Below, one piece after another: positions 13,701 to 27,500 of a stretch of DNA of 64,000 nucleotides. The translations under genes and the position numbers were made by a program. The stretch's first letter is position 1, and each line of letters begins with the position of its first letter. The stretch is from Sapria himalayana (Eukaryota > Streptophyta > Magnoliopsida > Malpighiales > Rafflesiaceae). Under the pieces are notes generated by a model, which saw nothing but the letters and a program-made list of their open reading frames with translations, was not told the origin of the DNA and made no database searches. Location: the NCBI GenBank assembly GCA_029783825.1, contig JAREIK010002985.1, positions 62,001-126,000 of the forward strand, given 5' to 3'.

Positions 13701-16700
13701 CTTCCTGGATGACCATGGTAGGCACAAACATGAGCAATGGATGGACCAAAGCCCTCCCTTGACCTAAACCTAATATTAGCTCCTCGCCCAATTAAAGCAC
13801 GGACACAATCCAATGATCCAGAAGCTACAGCCAAAACAAGTGGAGGGACGCCATCTTTGTCCAAAACATCCACGTTCAACTCTTTGTAGCCTAATAAAGT
13901 GCAAACAAGTTCCGCACTACCATGCCTACAAGCCAGGTGGAGAGCCGTGAGTCCATTAGAATTCTGCGCATCTAAAAGTGTTGAAATTGCATGGCCGCTA
14001 TTTATTGTTGCGGCATTCGCAAGCATGCACCTACATTATGAAAAGGAAAACATCATGAGATACTAAGGTAGAAAATGCCATATTGCATAAGATTATTGTT
14101 TACGCTGTAGTACAAAAAATTTAATGACAATATATTTATTATTTTTTTTATTTTCAGAAAAATATTTTAGTTTAAATAGATGAGTCGTCATCATTGATAA
14201 ACTTTGCACCAATGAAAAACACAAATCAAATATACAAGTAAAGACTCTTATATAATGAACGTATTGAGGCCCCCCATAATTGGTGCTCTCCTCCATATAA
14301 TAAAGTTCAGTACCACCGCCACTACCCGTCAAGCTGAAGCATAAAGATCTAGAAAATGAAACTTAGAAAAAATAAAAATAAGCTAAGATTTCTTCAAGAT
14401 CATCATAAAAATATCAGTAAACGAATCTACTATAACAACATAGGTGTAGCAATAGTTTCACTCTTAATCTTTTTCATAAAAAAAAAAACTAATCTACCTC
14501 TATATATTTTGTTCACTAGTGTATAGTATGTGAAGAGTTGCGCTCAGATGATCATACCTTGAAAATTCTATGAAATAACTAATTATATTATTTTCATAAG
14601 TAATATTTAGTCTGGTACTATTCAGATAATTAATCTTTTATATGATTTTATCATACATAATAAAATCTATAAGTAATAGGTAAATTAGGTGAGTGACATT
14701 GAAAACAAAATTAATATTAGAATTAATCAGAGTATTCTCAAGAGCACAATCCAAAAAGTTAACTTTTACAAGATAATCAATATTATACATTCTTTGTGAT
14801 AATACAATAAAAAAACATTAAAAAAATACAAATCAAATATACAAATAAGACCCATATATAATGGATTGAACAGATTGAGGCAACCCACATTTGGTGTTCG
14901 CCTCCATCAAAATACACAAAAAACATAATCAGCATGCCATCAGAGCTCATTTAAAAAAGTAACAAGAAATCTGTAACACATTTGTGCAGAGAAAAAGTAG
15001 TGATTACATGTGAAAACCTCATACATCAAATTCTCGATGACTATCTTAAATCATACAATATTTTTCATAATCTACAAATTAAATTTGATTTTTTTTTTTT
15101 GCTTAAGGCTCAAGTGGTTGCTCCATATATACATATTTTGCAAAATTATTATAAAAAAATATTAATCACATCTAGAAGGCATATCCTCCATCTATGAACC
15201 ATCACCAGTGAATTAAGAATTCGTATAGAAATCATTTTAGTTATTAGAAAGAAAATATCCTAATAATCCACAAATTTTACATTAAAATGATCTACCTTTC
15301 TATCTAGATATCTCTTCAAACTAAATATCTACATGCAATCAACAAAAATCTTTCTGAAAGTCAGGTATTAGTTCTTAAGTACTGTTAGAGTAAGAAATAT
15401 TTATCTTCTCTAATATGACATGTCATCATCTTGGATAAGATAATACATCATAAAGAAACTAAAATATTTTGGTACCATTACGAAAAGTATAAAAAAATAA
15501 AAGATGACATAAATTGTGAGTACAATAATATATATGCAATAAGATATTAAGCATAACTCGTCTGATTCTTCTGAAGAGCAATTAGAAGATCAAAATCAAA
15601 TGAGTTGGTTATAGATCATCTAGTTTCTCAGATGACTCTCCTCTGTTCTAAACATGTTGTGTGTATCTCATTCTCCTAGTATATACTTTAAATCTTATGT
15701 AATAAAATATTTTAGTCTCTGTCACACCATGGATAAGAATAAAATTGACTCATGAACAATCAAATTATCATGACTTCAGAAAGATTCTCTCCTGAAAAAC
15801 TTTACTCTCTCCAACATAAACCTAATATATAATTATTAATTTATTATTACATATGACGATACAATAAAAATGTAATCATAATCTAAAGCAACAATTTTAA
15901 ATGAATGGGTGATTCTATCTCTTGACGAAAAGCCAAGAGGGACATCTAATGAGTAAGAAAAAGAAATTCATTTAAATGTATCATATGAACCACTACAATT
16001 TTTAAGCTTGATAAAAAATAAATAATACTCAAAAAAATAATATTAATACATACTAATATTCTACTATAATATCATGAAAAATACTTATATTTTTTAGTAC
16101 TAGAATAACCAAGAAAAATATATCTCAAAGCCTAATGTATCATATCCCAACCTGAGATAAAATCAGACAAAACAAGTTCCATAAAAAACTATGGGTGCAG
16201 ACTAAATAATCTTTCTTCATAATAACTTTATGAGTACCGCAATAAGAAACAATAAAAGAAAACAACTTGTTGATAAAATTGTTTGCTATTTATATTGCAT
16301 CTTCCTAAAATACTTTTAACACTACTACCAAAAAAATATTTATATTGCATCAACCAAATATTGACAGTTAATATAATTATTATTAAAGGTGAAAATTTAA
16401 GGTCTTAGGGATCACTCAATTTAAGGCATTCCATCATATATAATGTTAAACGAAAAATCTTTAAAATATAATTTTAAAATATAAATTATCTAATTAATCA
16501 AATGTTCTAAGATAATAAGACACATATGGTAATAAACTATCTTTCTTAATTATTCTAGTACTCAGAAAGAGTATGAGTATTACTCATTTTAACTAATAAA
16601 GTATTTATTAAAAATACTATTATTTTTTTAGCATGACTCATTGTTTCATGAGCTTATGAAGAGCAAGGGTATAGGGGAAACACTCAGATCCATTATTTAT

Positions 16701-19700
16701 CCTTACTCCTTTGTGGTCCCATCTAGAATTCTAATTTAAAGAAAGAGTTACATGTTGATTATATCTAAACTTATTAATCAAATAAGATTTCACTTGAAAG
16801 AAAATCTCCTTCACGTCCTGATAATCTAATAATTCACAAGTATACTCCAATTCCAGCTCAAAATGTGTTAAAGAATGAGAAATTCGACCAGCCTGGACTT
16901 AGAATCTATATTAAGAGAATAAGATATATACTACATGTTCAGAGTAAAATAGAGTATGCTAATTTTTTTTATCTTTTACTATTTCTCTTAATAATAATAG
17001 GATACCTAAGTGTTAGGATTGACTTATATTTCTGAAACTGCAATTAGAATTTAGAGTCATAACCTGAACTATGAATTCACGACACAAACAAAGTCATAAC
17101 CTAAGTTCTCAATTCTATGGTTACGATTAAAGATAATATATCTGTTATTGTGAGCTAAATTGTGGAGTAGGAACACGAATAAAGTTATTATCATATTCTT
17201 TGATGTCATGATTTAAACAAAATTGTAATATATACTTTGGAGTCATAAACTTGTATTGTTAAGTTGCTACTCAACTAAAGTTATAACATGTATTTTACAA
17301 TTATGACCCTATTATATGGTGTCGCAACATGAATGCAATTGCAACTTCTTTTATGGTATCACAATCATGTTTTTTGTTGTGATATCATTATAGTTAGAAA
17401 TATATCTTATATAATTGTGACTGACCAACTTAAAGACCCAAGTTATGACTATGCCATTTGGTATCACGACATAAATAAAATCACAATATGTGATATGATA
17501 TCATGACTTAAGCCTTAAATTTTTAAAAATATTATTTTGTATGTAAGCATTTTATAAATAGAGTAATGTAATACCTAATACTTAACACCCAACATTGTAA
17601 CAATCTCAAAAAGTAGTAAAAATTTTCTCTTATAATTGTGTGTTCTTTCTTCTCTCTCTACTTAATTCTTATGCGTGTATGTATGCAATTTCTTATGTGA
17701 GAGTTTATTTCCTCATTCCTGATATCCTAAATTCACCATTTCTTGAACACTCAGGTCCTTGGATTTGATGTCGAGATATACTCAATATCAAACATGACTT
17801 AATATCTAATATTAAAGGAAGTTCACAACTTGCAATGCAGTATCATAACCAAATTATAAAGCACACAGATCCAATTCTCTTCCCCAATACTAGATCTCTT
17901 TTCGGGCACTATCTTACTAATGATGTCGTGAGACCATGTTGGAAGAGATACAAGCTCATTACTCCAATGAAACTACAAAATTAATACCTCAACCTTCAAA
18001 AAGACCAATTATTAATTACATGTATATGTTTACTATGAAGATAGATACGGTTGCAAAGATATACAATATTAAATAAAAACTTATTATGAATGAGTTCACT
18101 TAGATAATTGATATAAATTATGAGGATATTTTTCATCAATTACTAAATTAGCCTATCTATGAATTCTCATATCACTGGAGATATCTCACAATTAAATAAT
18201 AAATCAATTAGATATGAAACATATTTTTTTTTTCAAAATGACATTGTGAAGAGTTTAAGTAGTATAATTAGACTTAGTTGTATATTACAAAAAAGTAGTA
18301 TACGCCGTGAAACAGTTATCAAAGGCATATTTTATTAAATTCATTGAAAGTCATTTCTTTTAAATTAGAAAGATATGTTATAGATTTTTTTTTATTTCTT
18401 TAAATAAGCTCAAATGACGGGTAATCTTGTTGGGAACTCATATTCGAGTTATACATTAGCTTGCAGTAATAGAACAACAATAAAATTTTATATTTTTCTT
18501 GGAAACATCAACTCCTAAAAAAATAAATAGATGCCTATTTTAAGATTCAGTATAAAGACAAAATCTTAAAAATGGCACCAGTCGCCAGAGAGATATTTTG
18601 GATAAGACATTGTCTTGAAGAGATCAAATTCTCACTTTCTTTTTTCATTATTCTCTACTATGACAGATAATTTATGAGACATATAATCTCTAAATTTAAT
18701 GTATCACAAGCAAAAAAATATATAGAAATAAATTATTTATTCTTGAGAAATAAAATTAAAAATTAACATCTACGCATTTAATTGAGAGAGGATATCATAG
18801 TTTATAATTTACAATTTTTTATTTTGATATTTTATTGAGGTTTTAAAATTTATGAATTAAAATTTCTATAAAAAATTAAACTTTTTTATGAGCTTAACAT
18901 AAATTATATATGCACCAACACAAAAAAAAATATTGAAACTGTAATATTATGTATTTTATATCATGATTTATTTATTATTTTAATTTTTTTGACATATACA
19001 TCAGTTAAGTAAATATGTGTCCGTAGTAAAGTGAGGTGCTCCTTTCATTTTCTTTGTATTTATTTTTCTATTGAGGTATCATTATATTGTTTTATCTATT
19101 TATCTATTATTTCAAAACAGTTATGAGATAGAAATCAATAATGTATATTAAAGTGAACTAACCTAACACCAGTGACATCCCCTTCAGATATCAAACGATG
19201 CAGATGAGAAGGATTGCTTCGAAAAGCCCCCATCTTTAATTCGGGTAGCTGTTCTGTAATGTTGGATCCAGGATAGTTTTCAAACTCACTGTCAGTCGCA
19301 AAAAAAACTTACATGAGAAATAAAAATTAACAAAAAAATTATGAGGGCCACCCAACACAAACATGATTGCACTAATACCCAACACATGGAAGCATCTGCA
19401 GTTGCTATGCTAGAGAGAATTAACATTCCAGCAATTTTGGAACTAGCAATTAACCATTTCTAAAGGTAATTCCATGAATAAAATTGAGAAAAAAAAAATC
19501 TTGACCACATACTCAGCAATATGTTTGTGTGCACAATGTACTTAGTCTCATCATGATATATTTCTAATGTATGATTAACTCACCAGATTATATCATATTT
19601 ACTTGCAATATAATAATTACAGCGTTCAATTTGATCAAATAATGATGCAAGTAATGTAAAAAAACATTACATTTCAATAATGATGTAAGTAATGGTATAA

Positions 19701-22700
19701 AAAAAATATGGAAACAAAAATTAATTAGAGTAATTTTATGGTATGGGCACTTCGTCACAAACATCATATAAAAAAATATATAATAATAAAAAATATAAAT
19801 AAAATTGTTAAGGTTTGAGTTGGCCTATAGAATTTGTTTAATATTTAGTTGATTAGCTAGTTAGCAGTTAACATCACTTCTCTTCAAAAATATGTAGGGA
19901 CACTCCTGTAAAGTATAAGTGTCTTACTCATCTCAACTAAATATTAATTTTTTCTCTCAGCTATCCTATGATGTGCATGAGTACTAATAAAAGATATTTG
20001 ATGAATCATCTCATATTCCTCAAAAAATAAGAAATTATCACATTTTGACATATTAATATCACATTTTGACATATTAATATCAAGATCAAAATGATTTTTA
20101 ATTTTTTCAAAAAATTTATAAAAATTAAAATTTTTTCTTAAATATTTATGATCATGTAAATCGAGCATATTTATAAATAAAAATAATAAAATATCTCAAA
20201 TTATCATATATAGATCATCTTATTGAATCTCCAAATATCTGAGTAAATCAAATGAAATTGATTTCTTAGTACTCTCATGATATCCTTAACAAGAAGTTAT
20301 AGTATATTATTTTCTATATCTCACTGTAGATGTAAATCATCTGATGTTTGATTCTAAAATTTTTAGCTGATCCAATAAAAAATATTTGTCATAAGTTAAT
20401 CATTAGCTGAACAATAGTATACAAAAATCTAAAATGACTCCTATGAGTTGAGAAGAACATTGTTCAATCCACACATCTTAATCTTCAGAAAAATTATTTG
20501 TTTGATGTAACGATCATCTATAAAAATATCAAAAATAAAAAAAGAAAATAATATCACAATAGTATTTCTTCATAAAATAACTAACAAAAAAATTATGATA
20601 AAACTCTAGTCATTATAAAATATGCATCAAAAAAAAGACTAGAGTTGATATTGTAAAGCATGATAGCCTATATAAAGATGAAATTGGCTACCATAATATC
20701 AGAAGCTCTAGACTCAATAAAATAAATAATAAGTGTGTGATGAACTATGACGTGAGTATTTACTCTCGAATCTATAATCCAAAAATCCAAAGTGAAATTC
20801 TAGGAAAAAAGTGTAGTAAAAGTAGACTTATCTGAACCAATAATACCCAAAGAACAAAGTCTAAAATACTACTCCTAAGAAAGTATCAATATATCATGAC
20901 TAGTAGACACAATCATAGTCTATTGTATAGCTTATAATAACTCAATATTAATGTTTTTAAAGATATTTTTGAGGCGTGCCTTGAGGTGTGCCGTGAAGCG
21001 AGACGGTCCGAAAATGCCCCAAGGTGTCCCAAAAGAAGTGAATAGCATAGAAGGCGTACCTTCTTAGCTAAGACACGTAAAAGGGGTAAAAGTGTACACC
21101 TTCTCCGCCTTCTTAGTTGAGGCATACACCTCACAAATCTTCATCATTTGGTTATTAAAATTAAAACTAATATTATAAAATATAAATTAAAAATACCCAA
21201 ACACTCAAACTAATCATTTATTTTTGATACAGAAGAAAAAGAAAAAAAAATCTAACTTGTGTGGAAGCTTTGTCGCCAAAAAATCAATTTTTTGATAGTG
21301 TTGCAGCACTGATTGTTGGTCGGAATCGAAGCTTCACATCTCATCACCTCTCGATTCTGATTGCTCTCTCATCTTCCCTCCACGTAACACTCTATCAAAT
21401 TGTCTTTCTCTCATTTTTCATCGTCTAAGTTTCTTGTTTCTCCTATCTTTCTCCCCTATCTTCCATTGGTATTGCAAGACACTAACTGTGTGGGTTGTAA
21501 AATTTTATTTTAGTCCCACTTATTTTTTTTATTTAAGTTTATTATTGATATTTGATAAGGATAAAGACAAATAAAAATGAGGCTTTATTTATCTATTTGT
21601 TTGCCTATAAATTATGAAACACGTCAATAGCAATATTATTCTCTATTGATTTTACACTCTTAAATTTTCATATCGAAAACTATGTATAAAAGTCAACTCT
21701 CATTTATCATATCACCTAAAGCATATTGTTTTATAAATTAATAATCATTACACCATCCAGAAGATTATCATCTGTTTATAAAATTAAAATCTAATTTTTC
21801 TTTTAATATTTTTATGAAATCAGTCCATAATTTTTTGAGCTTGAGTAAAATTATCTTCAGTCGAATATGTTATTTTTATGAAATTATCATCTGTTTGATA
21901 AAATAATATATAGTTTATATGGAATAAACTAAAAGAGTATAAATCATTCAATAATATCTTTTTAATTGGATAAATCTAAAATATTCCTAAATTTATATAA
22001 ATTTCAAAATAATATATAATTTATATGTGATAAAAAATTTTAAATAATTTTCTTGAATGATTAAATTTTGTCTAATATATAAATCTGAATTTGACAAAAA
22101 AATTTAATTTGTTAAAAAATAACAACAATGTCATGCAATAATTTAATGGAACAAAGTAGGTTAAAAAAATTTTATAAAATAATTAAAAATTATATATTTA
22201 ATTATATATTTTTAATTTGATAAATCTAAAATATTCCTACTTTGTATTCAATTATATTTGTATAATTATAATTATGTAATGATTATTATTGTTGTTTTAT
22301 TAGAATGAGTTTCATTGATTTAAGAACTTTTAATATTTATACTTAATTAATAATTTATATTAGATACAAACTATGGCAAAGGCAAAAAGAATGAGTCTAA
22401 TTTTATACCAATTGATGAAGATGAAAATATACATGAAATATAGATATATAATAATAGACATTTTTACTTTTGATATATTGAATGAGGATGATGATACCCA
22501 TTGAGAGAAGAATTTAAATTGAAATAATTTACTATAGTTCTTATTTTATGACTTTATTATTTTTTGTTAAATATTAAAACTATTAGTATATTTGAATCTA
22601 TTTTCTATTTTATGACTTATTTATGATTTTTTGTGAAAATAGTAAACTAGTATGCTTATTTTAATAATCTTAATGAATTATTTTCATATCCCCATTTATG

Positions 22701-24520
22701 CTATTTTATTTTATATATTTTAATATATTAATTAATTATAAATTATGATTCTCAAAAAACTTACACCTAACGCCTCGCCTCACAAATACAAAAACACATC
22801 TCCTTAAGCTTTTGCCTTTTAAAACTTTGCTAAGATACAATGTATAACACTTTTCCCAAGCATGTCTCAATCTCTCACAAAAAGAACAAGAACTCCTACT
22901 TTTCTACCTCTCGAAGTACCTATGTTAAGTCTCTCAGCCCCCTCATTGCTGCCGCTTCTCCCAAAAATTGTCAAGACACGCTCCTATGAAATATGAGTGT
23001 CCTGGTCATCTCAATCATATGTTAGTTATTCATCTTAGCTATCCCATTATGTACATCAGTATCACATAATATCTAATGAACTATCTTGAGTTTCTCAAAG
23101 AATAAAAAAATTAATAAGAAATATATTTTAAAGCTTTATTATTTTTCAATATCTTAATATTACATCAAACTAAAATTTAATTTTTTTTCATAAAATTTCA
23201 TAAAAATTAAAAAAATTAAGAAATTTTATCAATAAAAAATGATCATGTAAATTGAGTATAATTATCAAGAAAAATAATATAATATTTTTTAAGTCATCAT
23301 ATATGATTATCTTATAGGATCCCCAAATATATAAGTAAATCAAATAGAATATGTCACTTATAATATCATCCAAACTTGCCAAATAGAAAGTTTTCATATA
23401 TTTTACTAACTAATATATCTTAATACCCCAAATATATATCATATTTTGTATGCTCTCTAGAATCTTTAGCTTATCTAATAAATGATATCATAATCAAGAA
23501 TATTTTACTAGTTAACCAATATTAGACAAAATCTCATGAGTCAGGAAGAATAAATACAACCTTATGGCTTCATGAATCAACTAACAAAAAATAATTTATG
23601 AGAAAATTCTAGTATATATAAAACATATGTCAAAAAGAAAAAACTACTATTGATATTGTAATATCTCATAGCTGACATAACAATGTCAATGACCATGTCA
23701 ATATCAAAAACTCTAGGCTCAACCAAAAAAATAAAAAAAAAATAAAAAAGATTATGATTACCTATAACATAGGTATTTTCTCTCAAATCTAATAATCAAG
23801 AATCTAGAGTATAATATGAGCAGAAAATATAGTAAATATAAATGTGTATGAATCTATAGTACCCAAAGAATAAAATCTAACATATTTCTCATGAAAAAAT
23901 ATTATTGTAACACATCCAATAGAAGTGATCGTAGAAAAACCAAAACGAGTAGGTTCATTAGTCTCATGTATATCCTCTATCATTACCACTATGTAACCAA
24001 GATATCATAGTGTTATGATTGATTATATTAATTTTACTCTATTGGAATATAGTTGATTATCCAAAAAAAAAAAGATGTTTCAAAAATTTTATAACACCCC
24101 CACTCACTAAAGAACTCATGTGCCGGCAACGTTCGTGTCAGCGCCTTGGGGCTCGTTGTCATGCGCAAAAAATACTTTTGGGCCACCATAAACATGCCTT
24201 TGGAAGTTGTACAACTACAAAACATCAAAGACGCCTAAAAACACTCATACATTGCTTTTACCCCAACTAAAAAAAAAGGCATTGCAATCACCACCACAAA
24301 ATCCTGATAATTACTATTGTTGATGCCACCAAAGGATGTGTAGTCACTCGTACACCACAATGCCACCACGTTCATTACTTGAGCATGCTTTGATACTATA
24401 TTGTGGCAAAATTAGGATTGTAATCACAATGATCATTGAAAATTAGAAAAACAAAATTGAGAGAGATAAAATAGAAGAATAAAAGAATTTTATCAACTAT
24501 GAAAAAAATTTCATAATAAC

Positions 24521-24557
<37 letters not shown>

Positions 24558-27500
24558 TAGAAAAACTCATATATCAATTGCTCTCAACAAATATAATAAA
24601 AAAAATAAATGATAAATATCAAATAGGTCAAATTTCCAACATTATTAATAGATAAAAAAGAAATTATTGATTGAACAAAAAATAAAGATATGAAATATTA
24701 AATGTGATAATAAATATGATAATATTATTATTTTAAATCAGCAAATTAAGATTTTGTTTCTAAGAGATTTCAAAGAGCAAGAAAAAGAAAAAAATGATAA
24801 GAAAATTTATTTTCATTAAAAACTTTTAGAAACTTTGTGTGTGTGTGTATCGTTGAGGCAGCACAAATTTTGAGTGCTATCATACAATGCAACAAAAAGA
24901 AAAAAAAATAAACATATACACTAAATTAAACCTCAACATCACCCTTCAAGTTGATGCATACATATCATACACTCAGGTCGTAATAGAAAAAAAATGTGGT
25001 TTTCTAAGTATTTTCATAATATGCCTGTAATCTACTCACTTGTAAATACATAGGCAATAAGTATCAAACTATATTGGACATTCTCCTGTAGAGATTGAAA
25101 AAAAATTTGTATATCCTAGTATAGCGTGCAACATGAATCGAAGCATGACCCAGCATGGATGGAACCATGCCTGAAACATGCATGGGTCAATATGTGGAAT
25201 GGCTCAGACAATGTCTAGGCTAGGAATGTGTGCCGCCAAACATGAGGCACAACCCAGCATGTCAACTTGTGTGGGCCAATTTTGGCCCAGGTGGCCAAAC
25301 TATGCTAACTTGGACCCAACCCAGGCCAACTTGGAACTAACCAACACTAAGCCTTGTTTGAGTCATGTTAGCCGACACTATTTGTGCCTAGTGAGCAAAA
25401 TGTGCCGGGTTTGGCCATGCCCGACTTGGCATAAGTCATAACCCAAGTAGCCTGCAAGTTAATGGGCCATGTTGGGCTACCCTCTTTAAAGGTATACCAG
25501 CACAACCAGGCATAGCGGCCTGCATGGGCCACAAAAAATGAGTTGTACAGACCCAATATGGCCAATTTGTCCCATCTATCCTTCCATATGAAATGATAAT
25601 CAATCTCAATATATTTTATTCATTTATAAAATACCAAGTTGACAGGAATGTGTCGAGCAATTTGATTGTTATAGTAAAGCATCATTAATCTATGAACTGA
25701 TAAGGAGATCTCTTACAAAAAATAATTGATCAATTAGAACTCACAAATAATTGATTAATATTTGTACTGAATTTAAAAATAATAATATATCTCTTACTTT
25801 TATATGAGATAGGATTAGTTCTACCAAAAATACAAAATTATATAATATATATTATCTCTATAATCGCTAAAGCTTAACGACAATCTAAGTACACATATAC
25901 ACAATTATACCACTAATTTCTAAAAGAAATCTAACACTGTGTGATCATCTTCACATGTATGCGAATCATAATAACTACGTCAAAATAAATCTATCTAAAA
26001 AAATTTTAAAATCAATTAATTATACTAAAAATACAAATAATATCTCGTATATAATTTTAAAAAAACACAAGACACACCAAAATACAAAAAACTCTGATAG
26101 CTAAGCCTCTTCTGCACAATGTACAACACAATGTGCAACACAAAGTGTGTGCCTAAAGGAAATGAAACTAAACCTAAGATGTAGATTAAGTTCATAAAAT
26201 ATGATATAAAATTTAATTCAATCAATAAAAAAATTAAGATTATAAATATTTAAAAGAATTATTCAAAAAAATAATAAAATTAAGTGAATTTCAAGAATAA
26301 AAGTATTTAAAAATAAAGAATAAAATCAATAAAAAATATCTTTTCAATAAAACACATGTCTTGGTCAGTGAGGTAGTATACTAAGGAATGGTTGGGTCTT
26401 GATCCTAGGTGTGCTTAAAACATGCATTTTAAAACTATGATGTGACATGGTCACTATTAAATAGATTAGTTTTTATATGTTTCTCCAATATGCTATGGAA
26501 TCAACTAAGGAACATGTACTTGTGCAAAAAAATTAAACTCAATTCAAGAGGTGAGAACCAGTGTGCATCTCATCATATCAATATCAAACAAAATATCTAA
26601 ATCTCATTTGAAAAAAGAAATTGTACCTCATAAATATCTGACCTCAATACCAAGAAAATACCTAAAACATATCAGATCATTCATCTGAAACTCAATCTGT
26701 AGAAATAATTTCAATTGATATATATTTAATTGATCATCTTATGTAATTACAATATCATCAACATACACACTAACATCACATAATATTCTCTTGAAACATA
26801 TTAGTGCAAACAAAAATAATTCCACATGCATCTCCTAAGACTAAAGATGATGAACATTGAAGATAACATGTTAATCATGCTCTAGAAAATTATTTTAGGT
26901 CATAAAAAATATTCCATAGTTAATGCACGATGCTATATAAACACATCTTCCTCGAGATCACCATAAATTAATAAACTCCTCATATCAAGCTAAGAAAACA
27001 ATAATAGAAAACAATAGTACAACTATGAAATACAGCAATAGACAACAACAATCTAATATCAATAATTTTTCTAACATGAGAAAAAATCTCAATAATTAAT
27101 ATCATAAGTCTGTGTAAATTCTCTAGTTATCAACCCAACCTTAAGTCATTCAACCTTCCTACAGATCTTCTCTTCCAAGCTAGGTACCTGTAACATGTAA
27201 GTAGGCTCGTTGGCAGGTATATAGGAAGTGGTTACTGAAGTGATAATCAATTTTAGTATATTTTATTCAATCGTGAAAGGTCAAGTTGGTAGAAGTGTGT
27301 CAAATTATCTAATGGTCATGGTAAAGCAACATCCACCTCTTAATTGATAAGCTATGCTCCTTCAAAAAATAACTAATCTATTAAAGCTCATAAGTAAATA
27401 ATATTATAGCTTTATATTGTACATTTGTATTGAATTTGAAACAATAGTCACCCTTTTACTTTTATAAGAAAAAATATTATCACTCATAAAAGTACAAATT

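Larger units (their letters stand above)
14031..19162 (-). other. KEG intron 4 (5,132 bp): Copia relics and repetitive AT-rich DNA
   Basis: Copia text occupies 14,100-15,350 (minus) and 18,030-18,290 (plus). 15,620-16,160 is a copy of a repeat also seen at 1,730-2,400. 17,030-17,520 is a block of short recurring GTCATAAC, ATCACGAC and ATCATGAC words. 16,160-17,030 and 18,300-19,150 show nothing I recognise. Confidence 0.8.

Noticed and set aside
13442..13767. Plus-strand open frames of 88 and 106 codons
   Set aside because: Antisense shadows of KEG exons 5 and 6.
24034..24270. Open frames on both strands with a short GC-richer core (GCCGGCAACGTTCG)
   Set aside because: It lies between the Copia primer site and the protease relic and is probably leader or gag remnant; no domain readable.
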